From: JAWVZU01 sp033722075
GTDB taxonomy: Bacteria > Pseudomonadota > Gammaproteobacteria > Xanthomonadales > SZUA-38
Assembly (NCBI GenBank): GCA_033722075.1
Contig: JAWVZU010000223.1
Coordinates: forward strand, 1-6,563
Length of the DNA: 6,563 nt
Direction: 5' to 3'
Shown here: piece by piece, positions 1-5,873 of the stretch
Numbering within the stretch: position 1 is the stretch's first letter
Layout of the letters: each line of letters begins with the position of its first letter
Translations under genes and position numbers: made by a program
The notes under the pieces: generated by a model
The model's database searches: none
Told to the model about the DNA's origin: nothing
The model's input: the letters and a program-made list of their open reading frames with translations, nothing else

Positions 1-1136
1 CAGGCATCCGCCATGCTGGGCACGCCCTTGGGCCCCAGGGTTGAAACCACGGCCTCGCCGACGCCGACATCGGTCAGAGCGCGTTCGATATCCAGTTCCG
101 GATTGGGCACGAAGTTCTGAGCCGCGGCGCGGATGGCTCGACGATCCCTGGGCGTGTAGGCCCGCAGCGCATGCTGGATGCGGTTGCCGAGTTGCCCGAG
201 CACGTCGTCCGGGACATCCATCGGGCTCTGGGTGCAGAAATAGACGCCAACACCCTTGGAGCGGACCAGCCGCACGACCTGCTCCACCTGGTTGAGCAGC
301 GCTTTCGGCGCTTCGTCGAACAGGAGGTGGGCCTCGTCGAAGAAGAACACCAGTCGTGGCCGGTCCAGGTCGCCGACCTCCGGCAGTTCTTCGAACAGCT
401 CGGCCAGCAGCCACAGCAGAAAGGTCGAGTAGAGCTTCGGATTCTGGATCAGCGTTCGCGCGTCCAGAAGGCTGATGAGGCCCTTGCCGGAAAAGTCGGT
501 CCGCATGAAATCGGCGAGGTCCAGGGCCGGTTCTCCGAAGAACTGCTCACCGCCGGCGTTTTCCAGGACCAGCAGGCGGCGCTGGATGGCCCCGATCGAG
601 GCCCCGGTGATCCGGCCATAGCGGTTGGACAGCTCGCGGTGATGCTCTCCGGCGAAATTGAGCATGGCCCGCAGGTCTTTCAGGTCGAGGAGCAGGAGCC
701 CCTGGTCGTCGGCGGCACTGAAGACCACGTTGAGCACCCCTTCCTGGGTGTCGTTGAGGTCCAGCAGGCGCGCCAACAGCAGCGGTCCCATTTCCGAAAC
801 GGTAGTCCGTATCGGGTGTCCGGTCCTTCCGAAAAGATCCCAGAAAACAACCGGGTAGGATTCATTCCTATAGTCCTTCAGGAGCAGCTTCTCGACTCGT
901 TTCTGGACCCCCGAGCTGGCCTTCCCGGGCTGGGACAGGCCCGCCAGGTCGCCCTTCACGTCGGCCAGGAACACGGGGACGCCGAGACGGGAGAACCCCT
1001 CCGTCAGAACCTGCAGGGTCACGGTCTTGCCGGTACCCGTTGCGCCGGCAATCAGGCCATGGCGGTTGGCATACTCGGCCCGGATCAGGGCATCGTTCTG
1101 TCCCGCGCCGAAGCGGATTTGCAGCGGTTCCGACAT
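1..1136 (-). CDS. yjgR: YjgR-type HerA-like ATPase (DUF853 family), 3' end cut by window edge
   Basis: The minus-strand frame is open from ATG at 1136 to the window edge, giving 378 codons without a stop; the C-terminus is missing (family members are about 500 residues). The protein begins MSEPLQIRFG. A Walker A motif GATGTGKT lies at residues 31-38, a 'DVKGDLAGLSQPG' block follows at about 55-70, and a Walker B/DEAH box (LVFFFDEAHLLF) has D267-E268. 'GHPIRTTVSEMGP' and 'LLLLDLKDLRAML' are typical of the DUF853 helicase-HerA-like family, of which E. coli YjgR is the usual reference. A cytoplasmic NTP-driven motor related to HerA/FtsK is expected from the fold; the cellular role of the family is not established. 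The start is supported by AGGAG 11 bases upstream (minus strand, about 1148-1152) and by the conserved N-terminus. It is divergent from ffh. Family call is strong; biological function is unknown. Confidence 0.93.
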   Translation of the reverse strand, partial: MSEPLQIRFGAGQNDALIRAEYANRHGLIAGATGTGKTVTLQVLTEGFSRLGVPVFLADVKGDLAGLSQPGKASSGVQKRVEKLLLKDYRNESYPVVFWDLFGRTGHPIRTTVSEMGPLLLARLLDLNDTQEGVLNVVFSAADDQGLLLLDLKDLRAMLNFAGEHHRELSNRYGRITGASIGAIQRRLLVLENAGGEQFFGEPALDLADFMRTDFSGKGLISLLDARTLIQNPKLYSTFLLWLLAELFEELPEVGDLDRPRLVFFFDEAHLLFDEAPKALLNQVEQVVRLVRSKGVGVYFCTQSPMDVPDDVLGQLGNRIQHALRAYTPRDRRAIRAAAQNFVPNPELDIERALTDVGVGEAVVSTLGPKGVPSMADA

Positions 1137-1192
1137 GCTCGAGGTTTCTCCTGCTGGGTGCGCCCGGGAACTTTACCGCAAGGATGGATGAG

Positions 1193-1221
1193 TTTCTCCA
1201 GCGGCGCTGAAAAGTTATTAT
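1193..1221 (+). promoter_or_regulatory. Possible sigma-70 promoter for ffh
   Basis: TTTCTC (1193-1198) and TATTAT (1216-1221) are separated by 17 bases, upstream of the ffh start at 1250. The -10 is good and the -35 is mediocre. Transcription would begin near 1228, leaving a short leader of about 20 bases. This is the only AT-rich stretch in the divergent spacer. Prediction by eye only. Confidence 0.35.
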
Positions 1222-1244
1222 GGCGAGCCCGCAAGTACAGAGAA
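1217..1244 (-). promoter_or_regulatory. Possible promoter for the yjgR-like gene, overlapping the ffh promoter
   Basis: On the minus strand, CATAAT (complement of 1217-1222) can act as a -10 with TTCTCT (complement of 1239-1244) as a weak -35, spacing 16. It uses the same AT-rich bases as the candidate ffh -10, so the two promoters would compete if both are real. The leader to the ATG at 1136 would be about 75 bases. Weak evidence. Confidence 0.25.
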
Positions 1245-1249
1245 CATCC

Positions 1250-2641
1250 ATGTTTGAAAGTCTCAGCGATCGCCTCAGCGGTACGCTTCAAAAGCTGCGC
1301 GGACAGGCTCGCATCACGGAAGACAACATCAAGGAGGCCGTCCGCGATGTGCGCGTGGCGCTGCTCGAAGCGGACGTGGCGCTGCCGGTCGTACAGGACT
1401 TCACTGCCCGCGTGCGCCAGCGCGCCGTCGGACAGGACGTCACCACCGGACTGACCAGCGGCCAGGCCTTCATCCGGGTGGTTCACGAAGAGCTGGTCGC
1501 AGTGCTCGGCGAGGAGAGCGCCGGTCTGGACCTGCAGGCGGCTCCTCCGGTGATCGTGCTGATGGCGGGACTCCAGGGCGCGGGCAAGACGACGACGGTG
1601 GCCAAGCTCGGAAACCTGCTGCGGGAACGCTTCGGAAAGAAGGTGATGGCGGTCAGTGCCGACGTCCACCGTCCGGCGGCGATCGACCAGCTCGAGACCC
1701 TGGCGGGCCAGGCCGGCATCGAGTTCTTCCCGTCCAGCGCGGACCAGAAGCCCGACCGGATCGCGCTCGATGCGGTTGCCGCCGCACGCAAGCAGTTCAT
1801 GGATGTCCTGCTGGTGGACACGGCCGGCCGGCTTTCCATCGACCAGGAGATGATGGAGGAAATCCGACGGGTCCACGCGGCAATCGACCCCCACGAGACC
1901 CTGTTCGTGGTCGATTCCATGACCGGCCAGGATGCGGCCGCGACGGCCAAGGCCTTCGGAGAAGCGCTCGCGCTGACCGGTGTCGTATTGACCAAGGCGG
2001 ACGGGGACGCGCGTGGCGGCGCGGCACTGTCGGTCAAGTCGATTACGGGCAAGCCGATCAAGTACATCGGCGTCAGCGAGAAGATCGACGGGCTGGAGCC
2101 GTTTCACCCGGACCGGATCGCCCAGCGCATCCTCGGAATGGGGGATGTTCTGAGCCTCGTCGAGGAAGTCGAGCGCAAGGTCGACAAGAAGAAGGCCGAG
2201 CGACTCGCCCGCAAGATGAAGAAGGGTCGCAAGTTCGACCTGGTCGACTTCCGGGAGCAACTGCAGCAGATGCAGCAGATGGGCGGATTGACGGCGATGA
2301 TGGACAAGCTGCCCGGCATGGGGCAGATCCCGGAGGCGGCCAGGCAGAAGGCGGATGACGGCGAATTGAAGAAGATGGCCGCGATCATCGACTCCATGAC
2401 GATCCAGGAGCGGCGTTTCCCGGACCTGATGAACCGGGGATCCCGCAAACGTCGGGTTGCCAACGGGTCCGGGACGCAGATTCAGGACATCAACCGGCTG
2501 CTCAAGCAGTACAACCAGATGCAGCGGATGATGAAGAAAGTGGCCAAGGGCGGCATGAAGAACCTCATGAAGAAGATGAAGGGCAAGATGCCACCCGGTG
2601 GCGGGATGCCGCCGGGCGGGTTGCCGCCCGGTCTGCAGTAG
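1250..2641 (+). CDS. ffh: Signal recognition particle protein Ffh (SRP54)
   Basis: 463 residues (E. coli Ffh about 453). Ffh binds 4.5S RNA and the signal sequences of nascent membrane proteins, and docks with FtsY in a GTP-dependent way. The N domain has ALLEADVAL at 37-45. The G domain has the P-loop GLQGAGKT at 107-114, DTAGR at 190-194, TKAD at 248-251 and GDARGG at 252-257. The methionine-rich M domain carries the RNA-binding SRKRRVANGSG at 398-408 followed by 'DINRLLKQ', and ends in a PPGG-rich tail (447-463). The start at 1250 (MFESLSDRLS) matches the family. An upstream in-frame ATG at 1220 would add ten unconserved residues, has no Shine-Dalgarno, and overlaps the likely -10. The ribosome site before 1250 is itself weak (AGAG at 1239-1242). 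It precedes rpsP, the usual gammaproteobacterial order. No defect seen. Confidence 0.98.
   Translation: MFESLSDRLSGTLQKLRGQARITEDNIKEAVRDVRVALLEADVALPVVQDFTARVRQRAVGQDVTTGLTSGQAFIRVVHEELVAVLGEESAGLDLQAAPPVIVLMAGLQGAGKTTTVAKLGNLLRERFGKKVMAVSADVHRPAAIDQLETLAGQAGIEFFPSSADQKPDRIALDAVAAARKQFMDVLLVDTAGRLSIDQEMMEEIRRVHAAIDPHETLFVVDSMTGQDAAATAKAFGEALALTGVVLTKADGDARGGAALSVKSITGKPIKYIGVSEKIDGLEPFHPDRIAQRILGMGDVLSLVEEVERKVDKKKAERLARKMKKGRKFDLVDFREQLQQMQQMGGLTAMMDKLPGMGQIPEAARQKADDGELKKMAAIIDSMTIQERRFPDLMNRGSRKRRVANGSGTQIQDINRLLKQYNQMQRMMKKVAKGGMKNLMKKMKGKMPPGGGMPPGGLPPGLQ
2612..2631 (+). other. Perfect GC-rich hairpin inside the last codons of ffh
   Basis: CCGGGCGG (2612-2619) and CCGCCCGG (2624-2631) form a perfect 8-bp stem with a GTTG loop, ending 7 bases before the ffh stop codon. 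No T-run follows, so it is not a standard intrinsic terminator. It falls in the codons for the Pro/Gly tail and could simply reflect PPGG codon choice, or could slow ribosomes or stabilise the ffh 3' end. Confidence 0.5.
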
Positions 2642-2652
2642 GCATTCGGGGC

Positions 2653-2681
2653 TTTCACCGGGCGAGACGTTGCTGTACAAT
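2653..2681 (+). promoter_or_regulatory. Sigma-70-type promoter for the rpsP operon
   Basis: TTTCAC (2653-2658) and TACAAT (2676-2681) are separated by 17 bases and sit in the 102-base gap between the ffh stop and rpsP. Transcription would start near 2688, giving a leader of about 55 bases. The rpsP-rimM-trmD-rplS genes have their own promoter in E. coli, which fits. Recognised by eye; no measured start site. Confidence 0.55.
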
Positions 2682-2743
2682 TCGGCGGTTTGATTGTCCG
2701 TGAGTGCGGGCCGAAAAGAATACGAACTGAGGAATTATCGAGG

Positions 2744-3007
2744 ATGGTCAGGATTCGTTTGTCACGCGGCGGTGCCAAGAAGCGTCCGTTCTACCACATC
2801 GTGGTGACCGATCAGCGCAACAAGCGCGACGGCCGCAACATCGAGCGTTTGGGCTTTTTCAACCCGATTGCCCGGGGCCAGGAGAAGTGTCTGGAGCTGA
2901 ACACCGAGCGCGTCGATCACTGGGTCGGACAGGGCGCCCAGGTCAGCGAGCGGGTTCGCAGCCTGGTCAAGGAGGCCCGCAAGGCTCAGGCACAAGCGGA
3001 AGCCTGA
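2744..3007 (+). CDS. rpsP: 30S ribosomal protein S16
   Basis: 87 residues, the usual S16 size. S16 is a primary assembly protein of the small subunit. Typical features are the N-terminus MVRIRLSRGGAKKRPFY, 'VVTDQRNKRDGR' at 20-31 and 'ERLGFFNP' at 34-41, followed by the helix around 'NTERVDHWVGQGAQVSERV' (53-71) and an Ala/Gln-rich tail. The start at 2744 is chosen because S16 proteins begin M-V-x-I-R-L, and because GAGGA (2729-2733) sits 10 bases upstream. An in-frame ATG at 2690 would add 18 unrelated residues that read through the leader. First gene of the operon; rimM follows after 13 bases. Confidence 0.98.
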   Translation: MVRIRLSRGGAKKRPFYHIVVTDQRNKRDGRNIERLGFFNPIARGQEKCLELNTERVDHWVGQGAQVSERVRSLVKEARKAQAQAEA

Positions 3008-3020
3008 AGCCTTTGAGGCA

Positions 3021-3533
3021 ATGACGGGAGGCGAGGATCGCGCCACCCGCAGCGTGCAGGTCGGCAAAGTGGTCGGCATTCACGGACTGCAGGGCTGGCT
3101 CAAGGTGCTCTCCTTCACCGAGCCGCGCGAGGCGATTTTCGGCTACGTGCCGTTACGCGTCGGCGAGGAGGAAATCGAGAGATTTACCGGCAAGGCCCAC
3201 GGACGGGGTTTGCTGATGAAGATACACGGTCGGGATGACCGCAACGCGGTGGAAGCGCTGGTCGGTGCGCCGATCAAGATCCACCGTGAACAACTGCCGG
3301 AAGCGGCCGATGGCGAGTACTATCATGTCGATCTCATCGGGCTCGACGTGGTGAATAGCGCCAACGAGTCGCTGGGCCGGGTGGAACAGGTGATGGGTAC
3401 CGGCGCGAACGACGTGCTGGTCGTGGCGGGAGATCGCCGTCGCCTGATCCCCTTCACGATCGGCCATACGGTGGTCGACGTGGACCTGGATGCGGGCTGC
3501 ATCGTGGTCGACTGGCAGACGGACTGGCTGTGA
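3021..3533 (+). CDS. rimM: 16S rRNA processing / 30S maturation factor RimM
   Basis: 170 residues (E. coli about 182). RimM helps 30S head assembly, binding S19 and promoting 16S rRNA maturation. The N-terminal RimM domain shows GKVVGIHGLQG at 15-25. The linker leads to the PRC-barrel domain, which opens with EYYHVDLIG at 99-107 and continues with GTGANDVLVV at 126-135 and LIPF at 142-145. The last codons overlap the trmD start by 4 bases (GTGA). The ATG at 3021 has a GAGG only 2 bases upstream (3015-3018), too close for normal spacing, so translation probably depends on ribosomes finishing rpsP 13 bases earlier. GTG at 3054 is an alternative start that would still keep the conserved domain. 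Identity is secure; the exact start is less so. Confidence 0.96.
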   Translation: MTGGEDRATRSVQVGKVVGIHGLQGWLKVLSFTEPREAIFGYVPLRVGEEEIERFTGKAHGRGLLMKIHGRDDRNAVEALVGAPIKIHREQLPEAADGEYYHVDLIGLDVVNSANESLGRVEQVMGTGANDVLVVAGDRRRLIPFTIGHTVVDVDLDAGCIVVDWQTDWL

Positions 3534-4312
3534 AGATCGACGTCGTCACGCTGTTTCCGGACGAGTGCAGCGGTTTGACCTCGTTCGGGATTACCGGACG
3601 GGCGGTGGAAGCCGGAATCGTTCGGCTGGCCTTCTGGAATCCGCGCGATCATGCGGATGACCGGCGAGGGACGGTCGACGACCGACCCTTCGGCGGCGGA
3701 CCGGGAATGGTCATGAAGGTTGAGCCGCTCCGCACCTGCCTGCAGGCGGTGCGTAGCGCAGAGGCGGAGCCGGGGCTGGTCGTGGCGTTGAGCCCCCAGG
3801 GCCGACGGATGGATGATGCGACGGCCCGCTGGCTGGCCGGGCAGCCCAGGTTGATCCTGGTGTGCGGCCGGTACGAGGGCTTCGACGAGCGATTGCTCGA
3901 GTCGGCGGTGGATATGGAGTTGTCGGTCGGTGACTTCGTGCTCAGCGGCGGAGAACTGGGTGCAGCGATCGTGATCGACAGCGTCGCGCGGTTGCAGCCC
4001 GGTGCGTTGGGGCGTGACGAATCCGCGGAGCAGGATTCGTTCGCGGCGGGCCTGCTGGATTGCCCGCATTACACGCGGCCGGAGGAGATCGAGGGCCGCG
4101 CGGTACCGGACGTATTGCGCTCCGGCGACCATGGACGGATCGAGCGCTGGCGCCTCAAGCAGGCGCTGGCGAGAACCTGGCGGCGCCGGCCGGATTTGCT
4201 GGCGCGGCGGCGCCTGACGCTCGCAGAGCAGCGGTTGCTAGGCGAGTACATTGCGGAATTCATGACGGAGCCGGACGGCCCCGTGACGGTTGGAAAAGGG
4301 TTAGAGCCATGA
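3530..4312 (+). CDS. trmD: tRNA (guanine-N1)-methyltransferase TrmD
   Basis: 260 residues (E. coli about 255). TrmD makes m1G37 in tRNAs that have G36-G37, using S-adenosylmethionine, and so prevents +1 frameshifts. It is a SPOUT-fold dimer. Visible motifs are TVDDRPFGGGPGMVMK (48-63), LSPQG (87-91), CGRYEGFDER (112-121), SVGDFVLSGGEL (132-143, the AdoMet knot) and DSFAAGLLDCPHYTRP (169-184). D169 and R154, the catalytic residues known from the E. coli enzyme, are present at the same numbers. Translation starts at GTG 3530, overlapping the rimM stop by 4 bases. No strong Shine-Dalgarno is visible, so coupling to rimM is likely. The stop overlaps the rplS start by 4 bases (ATGA). The C-terminal 20 residues are variable. 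Confidence 0.98.
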   Translation: MKIDVVTLFPDECSGLTSFGITGRAVEAGIVRLAFWNPRDHADDRRGTVDDRPFGGGPGMVMKVEPLRTCLQAVRSAEAEPGLVVALSPQGRRMDDATARWLAGQPRLILVCGRYEGFDERLLESAVDMELSVGDFVLSGGELGAAIVIDSVARLQPGALGRDESAEQDSFAAGLLDCPHYTRPEEIEGRAVPDVLRSGDHGRIERWRLKQALARTWRRRPDLLARRRLTLAEQRLLGEYIAEFMTEPDGPVTVGKGLEP

Positions 4313-4665
4313 GCAACATCATTGAACAACTTGAGAAGGAACAGATGGATCGCGAGGTGCCGGAGTTCGCACCGGGCGATACCGTCGTGGTCAACGTGAA
4401 GGTCAAGGAAGGCGGCCGTGAGCGTCTCCAGGCCTTTGAAGGCGTGGTCATCGCCAAGCGCAACCGTGGCGTCAACTCGGCATTCACGGTGCGCAAGATT
4501 TCACACGGCGAGGGTGTGGAGCGCGTATTCCAGACCTACAGCCCGCTGATCGACTCGGTCACGGTCAAGCGCCGCGGCAATGTCCGCCGCGCCAAGCTCT
4601 ACTACCTGCGCGGTCGCGAAGGCAAGGCGGCGCGGATCAAGGAAAAGCTGCAACGCAAGAACTGA
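4309..4665 (+). CDS. rplS: 50S ribosomal protein L19
   Basis: 118 residues, the usual L19 size. L19 sits near the 30S-50S interface. Diagnostic blocks are PGDTV (22-26), FEGVVIA (43-49), FTVRKIS (59-65), GVERVF (69-74) and RAKLYYLR (94-101), with a basic C-terminal tail GKAARIKEKL. The start at 4309 gives the family N-terminus MSNIIEQLEKEQ, overlaps the trmD stop (ATGA), and has AAGGG (4296-4300) 8 bases upstream. A longer open frame starting at 4060 reads trmD in the wrong frame and is not coding. L19 is needed in much larger amounts than TrmD or RimM, and its better ribosome site fits that. Last gene of the operon. Confidence 0.98.
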   Translation: MSNIIEQLEKEQMDREVPEFAPGDTVVVNVKVKEGGRERLQAFEGVVIAKRNRGVNSAFTVRKISHGEGVERVFQTYSPLIDSVTVKRRGNVRRAKLYYLRGREGKAARIKEKLQRKN

Positions 4666-4701
4666 TCCCGACGCGCCGGAACAGGCGCTCGGTTGTATCA
4701 A

Positions 4702-4730
4702 CCCGGTCCCCTTTGGGGCCGGGTTTTTTT
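4702..4730 (+). terminator. Intrinsic terminator of the rpsP-rimM-trmD-rplS operon
   Basis: CCCGGTCCCC, loop TTT, then GGGGCCGGG form a 9-bp GC stem with one bulged T (4707), followed directly by seven Ts (4724-4730). It begins 36 bases after the rplS stop. The opposite strand lacks a T-run after the stem, so it should act on plus-strand transcripts only. Confidence 0.92.
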
Positions 4731-4764
4731 GTGGGCGCGCCTATGTCCTTGACGGCGACAGCGG

Positions 4765-5220
4765 TTATCGGCAGGTCTCGCCATCCTCGAATCCGCCCCG
4801 GAATACGAGGCCTGCGAAAGGTTTGGCGCCCTGCGCAATCCAGTCCCGAATGAGTCCCTGCTCGGAGCTGGTCAGAGCGGAGCCGACAGGCATCCGAAAA
4901 CCACTCGTGTCCGGGGCGTCACAATTGACTCTGAGGAACAGCCAGCTCTCGCCGGGATTTCCGGGAATCACCCGCAGGGAACCCTCGGGCGGGTAAGGAG
5001 TTTCGGTCGGCTGACAGACCAGATCGTCGAAGGACGCGCCCTGCTGCAGGGAGAGACCACCGGCGGTCGGGTGGCAACCGGCACAGAAGTTGTTGTCGAA
5101 AATCGGCTGGATTTCAGTTTCGTAGTCCACCTCCGGAACCGGAGCAACGAGATCAAGCACATCGCAGTTCAACATGCCGGACGATGTGCTTGCGATGAGC
5201 AGGGCCAACAAGGCCGCCAT
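4765..5220 (-). CDS. Small exported single-CxxCH (cytochrome c-like) protein
   Basis: 151 residues. One haem-attachment motif, C46-A-G-C49-H50, is preceded by 'YETEIQPIFDNNFC', the layout of the small cytochrome c-type domains found in secreted proteins. FRMP (M110) could supply the distal ligand, and 'SSEQGLIRDWIAQGA' (118-132) is the usual C-terminal helix. The N-terminus is hydrophobic (MAALLALLIASTSSG) but short and without basic residues, so it is a weak signal peptide. C19 sits where a lipoprotein Cys might be, but 'MLNC' is not a proper lipobox. Further cysteines lie at 69, 100 and 150. The end, LVFRGGFEDGETCR, resembles a tail common in secreted proteins of related bacteria. The ATG at 5220 has GAGG 7 bases upstream and an in-frame TGA just before it. 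Substrate and partner unknown. Convergent with rplS. Confidence 0.8.
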   Translation of the reverse strand: MAALLALLIASTSSGMLNCDVLDLVAPVPEVDYETEIQPIFDNNFCAGCHPTAGGLSLQQGASFDDLVCQPTETPYPPEGSLRVIPGNPGESWLFLRVNCDAPDTSGFRMPVGSALTSSEQGLIRDWIAQGAKPFAGLVFRGGFEDGETCR

Positions 5221-5251
5221 GGCGTTCCCTCAATTCGACTCTCCGATGCCG

Positions 5252-5281
5252 ATCCTACTAAGACCGCCTCGAACATGTCGA
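5252..5281 (-). promoter_or_regulatory. Weak candidate promoter for the CxxCH gene
   Basis: On the minus strand, TCGACA (complement of 5276-5281) and TAGGAT (complement of 5252-5257) are 18 bases apart, within the 95-base gap between the sigma factor stop and the CxxCH gene. The match is modest. No terminator is visible in this gap, so the gene may instead be co-transcribed with the sigma factor. Confidence 0.22.
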
Positions 5282-5315
5282 TTGATTTCTCCCCAGCGGC
5301 ATTACCGGGATGGAC

Positions 5316-5873
5316 CTATTCCTCCAGCATCTCCCGCAGCAGGTGTTTGGCCTTGTCCCAGTCGCGGGCCACGGTGGGCCGGGAAATGCCCAGGGCCTCA
5401 GCGGTTTCTGCCTCGGTCATGCCGACAAAAAAACGGTGTTCGATCACCTGGACCAGGCGCTCGTCGTGTTCGGCCAGCTGTTCCAGGAGATCGCCGACGT
5501 CGAGGATCAGCTGCGCCTGGGTCGGATCGGGCAACAGCTCCTCCTCGATGCTCACGGTCTGGACATCGCCGCCACGCTTCTGGGCCAGCCGGGTCCGGGC
5601 GTGGTCCACGGCGATGTTGCGCATGGCCCGGCCGATGAGGCGGAAGAAATGCTGCCGATCATTGAAATCGACCCTGGTTTCGCCCAGCAGCCGCAGGTAG
5701 GCTTCGTTGACCAGCGCGGTTGCCGAAAGAGAGCTGTCGGCGCTCTCGGAGGCGAGCCGCCGGGCGGCCATGCGACGGAGGTCGTCGTAGATGAAGGAAA
5801 GCAGTTCGGCTTCCGCGTTTGCATTGCCGGCCTGGCTGGCGATCAGCAGTTCGGTAATGTCACTGGGCGGCAT
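5316..5873 (-). CDS. ECF RNA polymerase sigma factor, kinase-associated type (TIGR02999 / ECF43-like)
   Basis: 185 residues from ATG 5873. Region 2 spans about 7-97: 'IYDDLRRMAARRL' (28-40), 'SATALVNEAYLRLL' (50-63), 'HFFRLIGRAMRNIAVDHAR' (75-93) and 'AQKRGG' (97-102). Region 4 spans about 135-182, with the helix-turn-helix 'MTEAETAEALGISRPTVARDW' (152-172). This is the pattern of ECF factors found next to Ser/Thr kinases. The acidic DAED motif that normally contacts RNA polymerase is replaced by S50-A-T52-A, so activity may need phosphorylation. No separate anti-sigma gene is visible. The start lies inside the 3' end of the upstream gene (14-base overlap). No Shine-Dalgarno precedes ATG 5873; GTG 5882 is an alternative, and the ATGs at 5954/5951 would add unconserved residues. 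Family is certain; target promoters unknown. Confidence 0.92.
   Translation of the reverse strand: MPPSDITELLIASQAGNANAEAELLSFIYDDLRRMAARRLASESADSSLSATALVNEAYLRLLGETRVDFNDRQHFFRLIGRAMRNIAVDHARTRLAQKRGGDVQTVSIEEELLPDPTQAQLILDVGDLLEQLAEHDERLVQVIEHRFFVGMTEAETAEALGISRPTVARDWDKAKHLLREMLEE

Noticed and set aside
1220..1249. Ten-residue N-terminal extension of Ffh
   Set aside because: No Shine-Dalgarno before 1220, residues not typical of Ffh, and the ATG lies within the likely -10 box.
171..1454. 427-codon plus-strand open frame
   Set aside because: It is antisense to the YjgR-like gene, whose Walker motifs and family blocks are clear, and its translation is low-complexity with no recognisable domain; a GC-rich shadow frame.
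1085..2680. 531-codon minus-strand open frame opposite ffh
   Set aside because: It covers the whole of ffh on the other strand and reads as His/Arg/Leu-rich sequence with no domain. Long antisense frames are expected in high-GC genes.
3323..4132. 269-codon minus-strand open frame opposite rimM and trmD
   Set aside because: Antisense to two certain genes, no domain, no ribosome site noted.
4060..4308. Long upstream extension of rplS
   Set aside because: The extension reads trmD out of frame; the L19 N-terminus, the AAGGG site and the ATGA overlap fix the start at 4309.
4666..4764. Small RNA or further gene in the rplS-CxxCH spacer
   Set aside because: Apart from the terminator I see no frame with a ribosome site and no promoter.
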